From assembly GCF_000173075.1 (NCBI RefSeq), contig NZ_ABVL01000025.1:27876-91875 (forward strand): a DNA stretch of 64,000 nucleotides, given 5' to 3'. This document shows, piece by piece, positions 1-8,481 of the stretch. The DNA is from Chthoniobacter flavus Ellin428. Lineage in GTDB: Bacteria > Verrucomicrobiota > Verrucomicrobiia > Chthoniobacterales > Chthoniobacteraceae. The notes beneath the pieces are model-generated. The model searched no databases. It had not been told where the DNA came from and worked only from the letters and a program-made list of their open reading frames with translations. How positions within the stretch are numbered: position 1 is the stretch's first letter; every line of letters starts with the position of its first letter. Made by a program: the position numbers and the translations under genes.

Positions 1-933
1 ATGCAGCTTCTGCCGGAGCACTGCCGGGCGGTTTTCAAGGCGCCCGCGGTCCTCGGGGTCGGCGATCTGCACGTGGAGAACTATGGCACCTGGCGCGATT
101 CCGAGGGGCGCCTCATCTGGGGAATCAACGATTTCGACGAAGCCTTTTCCCTGCCTTACACGAATGACCTCGTGCGCCTGGCCACGAGCGCGGCGTTGGC
201 CATCGAGCTCGAGCATCTCCTCCTTCCCCTCACTATTGCCTGTGCGGCAATCCTCGATGGCTACATCACCGGCCTCGAGAGCGGTGGCAGCCCTTTCGTC
301 CTTTCCGAGGAACACCGCTGGTTGCGCGACATCGCCACCAGCAAATTGCGCAACCCCACCCTTTATTGGGAAAAGCTCAACGGGCAGCCCCCGGTGAAGC
401 AGGTTCCTTCGAAGGTCCTCACGATGCTGCGCAACGCCATGCCGGAAAAAGGGCTGTCCTTCCGCGTCGCGCATCGGCAGGCCGGCCTCGGCAGTCTCGG
501 ACGCGAACGTTACACCGCCCTGGCGGATTGGTGCGGCGGGAAAATCGCCCGCGAAGCCAAGGCGCTGCTCCCCTCAGCCTGTGCCTGGGCGGGGCATCAT
601 CCGACCGACACCCACATCTATTACGCGGATATTCTCCGCCGCTCGGTCCGGGCCGCGGATCCGTTTCTCTGCTTGCACGACACGTGGATCCTGCGCCGTC
701 TGGCACCGTACTCCAGCCGCATCGAACTCGCCGAACTCCCTCGTTCGCGGGAAGAGGAAAAGCTGCTCTGGGGCATGGGCCGCGAATTGGCGAACATCCA
801 CATCGGCACCCGCTCCGCCGTCCCGCGCATCCTAAAGGATCTGCGCGACCGCAAAACGAAATGGCTGCGCCAGGCCGCCGACGTCATGACCACCGAAACC
901 CTGCGCGACTGGAAAGCGTGGAGAAAGCGGTGA
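1..933 (+). CDS. DUF2252 family protein, 5'-truncated by window edge
   Basis: This is the C-terminal part of a DUF2252 protein. The family has a kinase-like fold and its biochemical role is unsettled. The visible family signature is GDLHVENYGTWRD followed by the acidic stretch INDFDEA and then LVRLATSAALA, near residues 20-66. Members usually exceed 400 residues and carry an N-terminal segment before this signature; only 310 codons are present. The ATG at position 1 is therefore probably an internal methionine and the gene starts outside the window. It ends 2 bp before the convergent chromate transporter gene. The family assignment is firm, but no substrate can be inferred. Confidence 0.8.
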   Translation: MQLLPEHCRAVFKAPAVLGVGDLHVENYGTWRDSEGRLIWGINDFDEAFSLPYTNDLVRLATSAALAIELEHLLLPLTIACAAILDGYITGLESGGSPFVLSEEHRWLRDIATSKLRNPTLYWEKLNGQPPVKQVPSKVLTMLRNAMPEKGLSFRVAHRQAGLGSLGRERYTALADWCGGKIAREAKALLPSACAWAGHHPTDTHIYYADILRRSVRAADPFLCLHDTWILRRLAPYSSRIELAELPRSREEEKLLWGMGRELANIHIGTRSAVPRILKDLRDRKTKWLRQAADVMTTETLRDWKAWRKR

Positions 934-935
934 CG

Positions 936-2087
936 CTAGGATTTCACCGCCCACCCCAGTATTGCTCCGCCCAACACCAGCCACATCGAGTTGACGCGGA
1001 AGCGAAACAAAAGCACGGCCGCGACCAGCGCGATGACCACGGTGACGACATCGACCACCGCGCTCCTTCCCAATTGCCACGTCACGACCACCATCAGCGC
1101 CAGCGATGCGACGTTCAATCCATCGAGAAACGCGCCCATCGTGGGTGAGGCACGCAAGCGCCGCAACAACGGGGCACTGACCGCCACGAAGACAAACGCC
1201 GGTAAAAAAATCCCGAGGGTCGCGAGGAGCGACCCTGGCACTCCACCGAGGATGTAACCGATAAAAGTCGCGGTGGTAAAAACCGGCCCCGGTGTCACCT
1301 GCCCCACCGCGATCGCATCGAACAATTGCGCATCGGTGAGCCAATGCCAGCGATCGACCAAATCTGCCCGTAGAAAGGCCAGCAGCACATAGCCGCTGCC
1401 AAACAACACCGCGCCCACTTTCAAAAAGAAGAGAAACATCGGCCACAAACCAAACGGCGCCGCCGCTCCCCAAGCGACCGGCGTCAACGGAACCGCCGCC
1501 ACTGCATGCAGACGCGAGCGCGAGACGTGCCGCCCTACCATGGCCACCAGCGCCGCGCCAAAGAGCAACGCCAACTCATCCATTCCCAGCAGATTTCCCA
1601 GCACGGTCGCGCCACCGATCAACGCCAGTCCAAGCGATTTCACCGCCGATTGACCAAGATTCCACAAGGCCTGCAAAACGATTGCGATGATCACCGGTTT
1701 GACGCCATAGAGCAGCGCGTTCACCTGCGGGAGCTGCCCGTAGGTCACGTAGAGCCAGCCGCATCCCATGACGAGCAGCATCGCCGGCAAAATGAAGCAT
1801 GCGCCGGCGACGACCAACCCCACGCCGCCCGCGCGCAAGCGGCCGATGTGAATCGCCAGTTCGGTGGAGTTCGGCCCAGGGATGAGATTCGTCGCGCCGA
1901 CCATGTCGAGAAACTCCTCGTGGCTCAGCCAGCATCGTCGTCGCACGCACTCCTGTTCCATCAGCGCGATGTGCGCCGCCGGTCCGCCGAAACCAATCAC
2001 TCCGAGCTTCAGGAAAAGTCCCGCGAGTTCCCACAGCCGTTGCGCGCGTGACGCGGGGACAGGCTCGGTAGACTCTTCACTGCTCAT
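936..2087 (-). CDS. chrA: ChrA-type chromate transporter
   Basis: This is an inner-membrane CHR-family permease of 383 residues, the length of the long two-domain type. ChrA proteins export chromate in characterised species; many homologues are annotated only by similarity. Two CHR halves are visible. The first holds FGGPAAHIALMEQE and the GPNSTELAIHIG segment after residue 30; the second holds LFGSGYVLLAFLRADLV and VGQVTPGPVF after residue 220. Long hydrophobic stretches run throughout. It is convergent with the DUF2252 gene, and no chrB-type regulator is next to it. The start ATG at 2087 gives a short polar N-terminus before the first domain. Confidence 0.88.
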   Translation of the reverse strand: MSSEESTEPVPASRAQRLWELAGLFLKLGVIGFGGPAAHIALMEQECVRRRCWLSHEEFLDMVGATNLIPGPNSTELAIHIGRLRAGGVGLVVAGACFILPAMLLVMGCGWLYVTYGQLPQVNALLYGVKPVIIAIVLQALWNLGQSAVKSLGLALIGGATVLGNLLGMDELALLFGAALVAMVGRHVSRSRLHAVAAVPLTPVAWGAAAPFGLWPMFLFFLKVGAVLFGSGYVLLAFLRADLVDRWHWLTDAQLFDAIAVGQVTPGPVFTTATFIGYILGGVPGSLLATLGIFLPAFVFVAVSAPLLRRLRASPTMGAFLDGLNVASLALMVVVTWQLGRSAVVDVVTVVIALVAAVLLFRFRVNSMWLVLGGAILGWAVKS

Positions 2088-2183
2088 GAGGTTCGCTCAT
2101 TCCGCCGAGAGGAGCCGAAAACGCAAGCCTTGTCCGCCGCCCCACGCGCGCCGCTGTTTCCCATCGCATCACCGAAACCGCAG

Positions 2184-2477
2184 TCAATCCAATGGCTCGT
2201 GGACCAGTCCGAACCCAGCTCCCACGGCGGTTCCCGTGGAGCCGGGCACGAGTGCGTCCTCGGGCGGCGGTGTGCAGACCTGCAATCGCCGGCAACGCGT
2301 GCAACGCCACGGCTCCCAACGAGCCGCGATCAACGTGATCAGCCAGCACGGCGCCCACAGGCCCAGCGTGCAGATGGTCAGTGCCAGATGCACTTGATGC
2401 TGCGGCACCCGGCGCCGCAGCACACTCTCCGTCCCACAGCCCGCACACTGTCCGAGTCGGTAGTGTTTTCGAAACAT
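2184..2477 (-). CDS. small zinc-ribbon membrane protein (LITAF-like layout)
   Basis: A 97-residue protein with a CAGC pair at residues 11-14, one hydrophobic segment (LALTICTLGLWAPCWLITLI) and a second pair, CTRC, at 59-62. Two CxxC knuckles flanking one membrane-inserting helix is the layout of LITAF-like and related bacterial zinc-ribbon membrane proteins, so a membrane-anchored zinc-binding role is plausible. The reading frame is open upstream to 2552; I chose the ATG at 2477 because the extra 25 residues are polar and unlike the family. It sits between chrA and the divergent NHL-repeat gene. Function is unknown. Confidence 0.55.
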   Translation of the reverse strand: MFRKHYRLGQCAGCGTESVLRRRVPQHQVHLALTICTLGLWAPCWLITLIAARWEPWRCTRCRRLQVCTPPPEDALVPGSTGTAVGAGFGLVHEPLD

Positions 2478-2617
2478 GTCCCGGAATTTCGCCACGCGAT
2501 GTGGCGGATACTTGACGCCTCCGTGAACATTCCGTGAACCTTCTTCCCACACTCGTCTCCGTCAAAAATTGCCTTCCGTCGTGCGGCTACGTAACGTGCC
2601 GGCTCTCCTTTCCCGCA

Positions 2618-4147
2618 ATGCGTGCCGTCTTGTTTCTCATTTTTACTGTTTGTCTGGTTCTTCCAGGTTTTGTCCTCGGTCGCGATCCCAGCAAGATCGC
2701 GGAGACCAATTCTCCCGATGGCAAATACGCCCTTTCGGCCACGATGGAAAACGAAACGACACTCCTCATCGAGTTCAAGAACAAGTCGGGCAAGACCGTC
2801 GGCAAAATCACGGTTTCCGATTTCGATGGCAATGATCGCCGCAGCGGAATCACCGCGCTGTGGAAGGCTGATGCCTCGGCAGTCGCGTTGAACATCGATC
2901 GCGGGGCGAACATCTCCGACTGCCGCGTGGCGGCAAATGCGAAAGGCTCGTGGGTCGAGCTGCCGTTGCCCAAGGAACCCGTCCAAAAGGTCCGCAAAGC
3001 CGGCAACACGCAGGGAGGCAAAGCGATGGACCACCTTAGCGCCCAATCGTGGCTGCCGGGGCAGAGATTGGCCGTCTCCTATACCGGCAACAACGGCACG
3101 GAATACGGGCTCGTCTTCCAGCTCGTGCGCGGCTGGAAGCAGCATCTCGAATATCAGCAAACCATCACCGTCAAAGGCGCGTCGTCGGAACCCAGGGTGG
3201 TAAACGAGCTGCCGTGCACCTTCCACGTTTTCGCCGGCGAAACGGAAGGCGCCGCCGACGGGGCCGGCGTGACGGCGCAATTCAAGAATCCGTCAGGACT
3301 GGCGATCGACGAGCACGGAAATGTGGACGTCGCCGACCGCACAAATCAGACGCTGCGCCGCATCAGCCCCAGCGGAGAAACGGAAACGATCGCGGGCACC
3401 GCGGGCGAACACGGGACGGCCGACGGCGCGGGAAAGGCCGCGCGCTTCTGGTATCCGCAGGGCCTGGCGATCGATGAGCACGGGAACGTTTACGTCGCGG
3501 ATACCAGCGCAAAGAGCGTGCGCAAAGTCACGCCCAACGGACAAGTCTCCACCCTGGCGGGCGGTTTCAAATACCCGACTGCCGTCGCGGTGAATCACGA
3601 GGGCGATGTCTTCGTGACCGACTCCAGCAACCACGTGATCCAGAAGATCGCGCACGACGGCAAGGTCAGCGTGCTCGCGGGCAAGCCCGGCGAATCCGGG
3701 GCGAAGAATGGCCACGGCGAAGAGGCGCGCTTTCATTTTCCCAATGGCATCGCCATCGGCGCTGACGGCGCATTGTACGTCGTGGAGCATTCCTCCATCC
3801 GCAAGATCGATGGCAAGGGCAACGTGACCACCTTCGCCGGTTCGCTCGAGGAGGAAGGCCGCAACGATGGCACCGGTGCCGCCGCGCGTTTTTGGGGTCT
3901 CACGGCCATCGCCGCCGATGCCAGGGGCAATCTCTACGTCGCCGACCACGAACTGAAAAACCTGCGGCGTATTTCAAGGAGTGGCGTCGTACAGACGATG
4001 CGCACGGCCGAGCATAACGACCTGCCCCTGCAAAACCCGATGGCCATCGCGGTCGACGCCCGTGGCCGCGTCTTCGTCGCAGATCAAAACACCAGCACGA
4101 TCCTGCTTGTCGAACCCGTCGACATCAGTGAAACGACCGCAAAGTAA
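2618..4147 (+). CDS. secreted NHL-repeat beta-propeller protein
   Basis: A protein of 509 residues with a clear signal peptide (MRAVLFLIFTVCLVLPGFVLG). After a non-repetitive region of about 180 residues it carries about six NHL-type repeats of the form GLAIDEHGNVYVADxxxxxVRKVxPxG followed by AG-rich linkers. NHL repeats form a beta-propeller that binds ligands or partners; in Verrucomicrobiota and Acidobacteria such proteins are usually exported and uncharacterised. The frame extends upstream to 2534, but the ATG at 2618 starts exactly at the signal peptide and is preferred. The next gene lies 60 bp downstream on the same strand. Confidence 0.82.
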   Translation: MRAVLFLIFTVCLVLPGFVLGRDPSKIAETNSPDGKYALSATMENETTLLIEFKNKSGKTVGKITVSDFDGNDRRSGITALWKADASAVALNIDRGANISDCRVAANAKGSWVELPLPKEPVQKVRKAGNTQGGKAMDHLSAQSWLPGQRLAVSYTGNNGTEYGLVFQLVRGWKQHLEYQQTITVKGASSEPRVVNELPCTFHVFAGETEGAADGAGVTAQFKNPSGLAIDEHGNVDVADRTNQTLRRISPSGETETIAGTAGEHGTADGAGKAARFWYPQGLAIDEHGNVYVADTSAKSVRKVTPNGQVSTLAGGFKYPTAVAVNHEGDVFVTDSSNHVIQKIAHDGKVSVLAGKPGESGAKNGHGEEARFHFPNGIAIGADGALYVVEHSSIRKIDGKGNVTTFAGSLEEEGRNDGTGAAARFWGLTAIAADARGNLYVADHELKNLRRISRSGVVQTMRTAEHNDLPLQNPMAIAVDARGRVFVADQNTSTILLVEPVDISETTAK

Positions 4148-4207
4148 GGCGTCCACCGCTTCTCCGCGTGCATCCCTCTTTTTCTGCGCTAGCATCCGCA
4201 ACCCCGC

Positions 4208-4978
4208 ATGGCATCTGACACCGCCCCCCTCTCCGCCTCGCAAGGCACGGAAATCTCCGCCCGTTTTGTCCGTGGCATCCTGTTCTTTGAGCGCTACGTG
4301 CTGCCGTGGATTTATGTGTGGTTCGTCTATATCCAGGTGAGCCACGCTTACGCCGAGTATCGGAATTACCACAACCCGCTTCACGCCCGCCTCCACCCGG
4401 AGACTTTCTCGATCTTCTGCGCGTCGATCACCAAGTACGTTCTCCTCGCCGTGCTATCGGCCTTTACCGGTATCGCCTTGTTCTTCAGCCGGCAGCCCAC
4501 GCATCCGCCGAAGAGTCTCATTCACATCACGGTGCCACTGGCGATGAGTTACTACGTCTTCCTCTACGGCGCCATCGGCCTCATGCCTTTGGAACTGCGG
4601 GAGAATCTCCTGCCGTTGCACTGGCGTGTCCCCGCGGCCGTAGCGGCGTTGGTGCTCAGCATCATCGGTTATGCGATCGCGCTTTGGGGGCTGGCTAATT
4701 TGGGGCGCTCGTTCGCCATCATGGTGGCCGCACGGGGAATGGTAACCGCGGGCCCTTACCAATACGTCCGGCACCCGATGTATCTCGGTTATCTCTTCGA
4801 GCTCACCGGCCTGCTCCTCGCTTCGGCTTGTCTCGGCATGCTGCTCCTCGGCGCAGGGTTTGTTTTCCTGATGGTCACCCGGGCGCAGCTCGAAGAAGAA
4901 CGCCTCGCCGAAGCGTATCCCGCCTATCGCGATTACATGCGGCGGACGGGGTTTCTGTTTCCGCGTTTTGGGGCCTAG
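4208..4978 (+). CDS. isoprenylcysteine carboxylmethyltransferase-like membrane protein
   Basis: A polytopic membrane protein of 256 residues. The C-terminal third has the ICMT/PEMT signature: GPYQYVRHPMYLGYL, a hydrophobic helix pair, then EEERLAEAYPAYRDYMRR. In this superfamily these elements bind S-adenosylmethionine and the lipid substrate. Bacterial members methylate diverse or unknown small lipophilic substrates rather than prenylated proteins. The first half contributes four or five further hydrophobic segments. It follows the NHL-repeat gene by 60 bp and may be co-transcribed. The last codons and stop fall in a sequence that is partly duplicated just downstream. Confidence 0.82.
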   Translation: MASDTAPLSASQGTEISARFVRGILFFERYVLPWIYVWFVYIQVSHAYAEYRNYHNPLHARLHPETFSIFCASITKYVLLAVLSAFTGIALFFSRQPTHPPKSLIHITVPLAMSYYVFLYGAIGLMPLELRENLLPLHWRVPAAVAALVLSIIGYAIALWGLANLGRSFAIMVAARGMVTAGPYQYVRHPMYLGYLFELTGLLLASACLGMLLLGAGFVFLMVTRAQLEEERLAEAYPAYRDYMRRTGFLFPRFGA

Positions 4979-5058
4979 TGGAAACCAGGAACCCGGTAGC
5001 AGAGTTGCTTCGGTAGTTTCTGTTTTCCCGGCTTGGCGCGTAGTGGAAACCAAGACTG
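4949..5058 (+). repeat. direct repeat of the methyltransferase 3' end
   Basis: The sequence around the stop codon (4949-4992, ending TAGTGGAAACCAGGAA) recurs imperfectly at 5017-5058 (ending TAGTGGAAACCAAGACT), including the TAG. It looks like a small segmental duplication with several substitutions and one or two indels. Nothing else was recognised between it and the large palindrome that follows. Confidence 0.5.
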
Positions 5059-5080
5059 GCGGAGAGCGCAGGGCACGAAC

Positions 5081-5310
5081 GCGCGAAGCGCCCCAAAACA
5101 TCGTCATCCTGAGCGGAGCGGGGAAGCATGGGCGGAGTCGAAGGACCTCTGACTTCCGAGGGTTTTCGTGCCGAACTTCTTCAATAGGCGTGTGGTCACG
5201 CGCAGGGTGCGAAGGCTCCGCACGAGAACCCGCAGAAATTGGAGGTCCTTCGACTCCGCCCATGCTTCCTCGCTCCGCTCAGGATGACACATTTTTTCGG
5301 GCGCTGCGCG
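5081..5310. repeat. long imperfect palindrome, TCATCCTGAGCGGAGC class (copy 1)
   Basis: Arms at 5081-5178 and 5212-5310 are imperfect reverse complements over about 95 bp. The core reads TCATCCTGAGCGGAGCG, then GCATGGGCGGAGTCGAAGGA. The spacer of about 33 bp is unique. It fills most of the 399 bp between the convergent methyltransferase and pepA genes, so a transcript from either side would form a very long hairpin that could act as a bidirectional terminator. Related copies lie at 46917-47210 and, more degenerate, at 41174-41325. Confidence 0.8.
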
Positions 5311-5377
5311 CATCTCCGGCCCAGCGCACACAGACAGCAACACGTTCGCGGCCGCAGGTTTTTCCACGCAGCTTCCG

Positions 5378-6781
5378 CTACTTCCAGTTCTCCACTAACT
5401 CCACCAGCGTCCGGATCCCAAAACCAGTCGCCCCACGCGCCATGTCGGCCCGGTCTTTTTCCCGGTGGCCGGTATAGGCGATATCGAGATGGGCCCACGG
5501 CGTATCCTCGGCAAACGTCTTGAGAAACGCCGCCGCGGTGCACGCGCCGCCAAGGCGTCCGCCGGAATTCTTGATCAGCGCCACATCGCTGCGGATCTGC
5601 CGTTCGTAATCCTCGAACATCGGCATGTGCCAGATACACTCGCCCGCCGTCGCGGCGGCATCGAGCACGCGCTGGCGCAATTTGTCATCGTTGCTCCAGA
5701 AACCGGCGGCGTATTCGCCCAGCGCCACACCACATGCGCCGGTGAGGGTCGCGAGGTCCACGATGGCCGCCGCATTCAAATCCTGGCGCGCATACGCGAT
5801 CGCGTCCGCGAGCACCACCCGTCCTTCGGCATCGGTGTTCACGATCTCGATGTGTTTGCCATCGTACGTCGTGACGATATCGCCCGGGCGATAAGCATTT
5901 CCGCCAGGCATATTTTCCGCGCTGGCAATGACGCCGACCACATTGCGCTTCACGCCCAGCGCCGCCATCGCCGCCATCGCGCCGAGCACGGCAATCCCGC
6001 CGCACTTGTCGAAGATCATCTCCTCCATGTTGGCAGCCGGCTTGATGGAAATGCCGCCGGTATCAAACGTGATCGCCTTGCCGACCATGGCCACCGGCGC
6101 GTCTGTTTTCGCTCCGCCACGATGCTCGAGCACGATCATCCTCGGAGGCCGCACACTACCCTGCCCCACGGCAAGCAAGCCGCCAAACTTGCCAGCACGC
6201 AGCGCCTTCTCGTCGAAGACGCGCACCTTGAATCCGTAAGTCCGGCCCAGCTTCTCCGCCTGTTGGGCGAGTGTGCCGGGATAGAGCAGATTGCCGGGCA
6301 GATTGCCGACTTCGCGGACGACATTGGTCGCCGTGGCGATCGCCTCGGAACGGCGCACCGCGCGCTTCGCTGCCGCGACATCGCCCGCCAGCACCTGCAC
6401 GGAGAGGCCGGCCAATCCCGCCGTCTTCCTCGTCTTGAAACGCTCGAAGCGATAATCCGCCAGCAGCGCTCCTTCGACAGCCGGCCCCGCAAACTGCGGC
6501 CAATCATCGAGGTGCAACGCCAGGTGGTGTTCATCGATCTTCTTGAGGAAAATCGTCGCCGCACCCGCCGCCGAACGGAAGGTCGCGGCATCGATCTTCG
6601 CCCGCTGTCCCAGACCTACGCACAGGACGCGCTCATTACGCGCGTAGAAAAGCGCGTTCGCTTTACCGGAAAACTCCGCCTCCGTGACCGGCGGCGTGAT
6701 CTTGCCGCGGGCATCCTTGGGGACGAACCGGACGGTGATGGCACGCTTGGCCGGAGCTTCGGGGCCGACGGAGATTTTCAC
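5378..6781 (-). CDS. pepA: leucyl aminopeptidase (M17 family)
   Basis: Cytosolic dimetal aminopeptidase that removes N-terminal residues from peptides. The C-terminal catalytic domain contains GKAITFDTGGISIKP and, near residue 313, NTDAEGRVVLADA, which hold the metal ligands and catalytic lysine/arginine of family M17. The N-terminal half is the divergent macrodomain-like part typical of the family. Length (467) is slightly short against the usual 480-500. The start at 6781 is only 4 bp after the serA stop, so it is surely translated from the same mRNA as serA. Its 3' end faces the large palindrome. Confidence 0.93.
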   Translation of the reverse strand: MKISVGPEAPAKRAITVRFVPKDARGKITPPVTEAEFSGKANALFYARNERVLCVGLGQRAKIDAATFRSAAGAATIFLKKIDEHHLALHLDDWPQFAGPAVEGALLADYRFERFKTRKTAGLAGLSVQVLAGDVAAAKRAVRRSEAIATATNVVREVGNLPGNLLYPGTLAQQAEKLGRTYGFKVRVFDEKALRAGKFGGLLAVGQGSVRPPRMIVLEHRGGAKTDAPVAMVGKAITFDTGGISIKPAANMEEMIFDKCGGIAVLGAMAAMAALGVKRNVVGVIASAENMPGGNAYRPGDIVTTYDGKHIEIVNTDAEGRVVLADAIAYARQDLNAAAIVDLATLTGACGVALGEYAAGFWSNDDKLRQRVLDAAATAGECIWHMPMFEDYERQIRSDVALIKNSGGRLGGACTAAAFLKTFAEDTPWAHLDIAYTGHREKDRADMARGATGFGIRTLVELVENWK

Positions 6782-6785
6782 GGCT

Positions 6786-8378
6786 TTAGAGTTGGACGAC
6801 CTGGACGCTGTGGATGTCGCCTCCAGCGGTCAGCTCCTTGATGATCGCTTCGCTGGGCACGGAATCGAGGTTCAAGAGCGTGAGCGCTTCGCCGCCCTCT
6901 TCGTTGCGGCTCAGCGACATGCCCGCGATGTTCACCTTGTGCTTGCCGAGCAGCGTGCCGACGTGGCCGACGACGCCCGGGCGATCGCGGTTCTCGAACA
7001 GGAAGAGCACGCCTTCGGGCTTCGCTTCCACGTGGCGGCCGTTGACCTTCACGATGCGCGGCGTGGTGCCGAAGAAAGTGCCGGCCACGCTCACCCAACC
7101 GTTTTCCCCGGTGGCGGTGAGTTCGATGAGCTCAGCAAAATCGCTCTGGCTGCTCTCACGCGATTCGGTGAGCTTGATACCGAGGTTTTCCGCGAAGCTG
7201 AGGCAATTGACGACATTCACCTCAGGACCGCCGGCGGCGCGAAGGAAGGAGGCGAGAATCGAGCGCGTCACCGGGGTGGTGTCCGCTTCATTGATTTTGC
7301 CCGAGTAGTTGATATTGAGGCTCTCCACGCGCTTCGCTGCGATCTGCGAGAGGAAATGCCCGAGCTTTTCGCCGAGGGCGATGTGCGGGCCGACAACCGC
7401 GAGGGTCTTCGCATCGATGCTCGGCATGTTGACCGCATTGCGGATTTCGCCGCTCAGCAGGGCCGCGCGAATCTGCTCGGCCACTTCGATGCCCACGCCT
7501 TCCTGCGCTTCCGCCGTGGACGCGCCGAGGTGCGGGGTGAGGATGAGATTCGGCAGGCCGCGCAGCGGGGATTCGGCCGGGAGCGGTTCGGCCTCGAAGA
7601 CGTCGAGCGCCGCGGCAGCGACTTGCTTCGACTTCAAAGCTTCCACCAGCGCCGCTTCGTCGATGAGACCGCCACGCGCGCAATTCACGATGCGCACGCC
7701 CTTCTTGGTCTTGGCGAGGCGCTCGGCATTGAGCATGTACTTCGTCTCCGCGGTGAGCGGCATGTGCAGGGTGATGAAATCGGCCTGCGGAATGATCAGG
7801 TCGAGCGATTCGACGAGTTCCACCTGCAGCGAGCGGGCGCGGCTGGCCGAGAGATACGGATCGTAAGCGAGGACGCGCATGCCGAAGGCGATGGCGCGGC
7901 GGGCGATCTCCGTGCCGATGCGGCCCATGCCGAGAATGGCGAGCGTCTTGTTATAGAGCTCCACGCCGACGAAAGTCTTCCGGTCCCACTTGCCACTCTT
8001 CACGCTGGCGTCGGCCTGCGGGATGTTGCGCGCGGTCGAGACCATGAGCGAGAAAGCGTGCTCGGCGGTCGAGATGGTATTTCCACCCGGCGTGTTCATC
8101 ACGATGATGCCGCGCTTGGTGGCGGCGTCCACGTCCACGTTGTCCACACCCACGCCCGCGCGGCCGATCACCTTCAGGTTGGTGGCCGCTTCGATGACCT
8201 TGGCGTTGGCCTTGGTTTCGCTGCGCACAACGAGCGCGTTGAATTCGCCGATGATCGCGAGGAGTTCATCGGGCTTGAGGCCGATTTTGACGGTGACGTC
8301 GAGCGACCCGCCATTGGCGAGTTCATCAATGCCCTTCTGGGCGATGGGATCGGCGACGAGAACTTTGGGTTTGGACAT
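6786..8378 (-). CDS. serA: D-3-phosphoglycerate dehydrogenase with ACT domain
   Basis: Catalyses the NAD-dependent oxidation of 3-phosphoglycerate to 3-phosphohydroxypyruvate, the first step of serine synthesis. The Rossmann motif GMGRIGTEIARRA, the catalytic arginine region (NCARGGLIDE) and the catalytic histidine motif LTPHLGASTAEAQ are present in order. An intervening substrate-regulating domain follows, and a C-terminal ACT domain (RPGVVGHVGTLLGKHKVNIA). The length of 530 matches the long type found in many bacteria; the ACT domain usually mediates serine feedback. It lies in a minus-strand group behind the Fe-S carrier and the proline-rich protein, and is followed directly by pepA. Confidence 0.96.
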   Translation of the reverse strand: MSKPKVLVADPIAQKGIDELANGGSLDVTVKIGLKPDELLAIIGEFNALVVRSETKANAKVIEAATNLKVIGRAGVGVDNVDVDAATKRGIIVMNTPGGNTISTAEHAFSLMVSTARNIPQADASVKSGKWDRKTFVGVELYNKTLAILGMGRIGTEIARRAIAFGMRVLAYDPYLSASRARSLQVELVESLDLIIPQADFITLHMPLTAETKYMLNAERLAKTKKGVRIVNCARGGLIDEAALVEALKSKQVAAAALDVFEAEPLPAESPLRGLPNLILTPHLGASTAEAQEGVGIEVAEQIRAALLSGEIRNAVNMPSIDAKTLAVVGPHIALGEKLGHFLSQIAAKRVESLNINYSGKINEADTTPVTRSILASFLRAAGGPEVNVVNCLSFAENLGIKLTESRESSQSDFAELIELTATGENGWVSVAGTFFGTTPRIVKVNGRHVEAKPEGVLFLFENRDRPGVVGHVGTLLGKHKVNIAGMSLSRNEEGGEALTLLNLDSVPSEAIIKELTAGGDIHSVQVVQL

Positions 8379-8481
8379 GGCTGTGAAAAAAGAGCGGCAA
8401 TTCTCGGCACCGCGCCGGAAAGCGCAAACGAAAATTCCCGATAACGGAAAACAGTTTCCCGATTACAGGGGCGGAGACACC

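Noticed and set aside
6684..8444. Long plus-strand frame opposite serA
   Set aside because: Fully antisense to the well-supported serA/pepA genes and without any motif.
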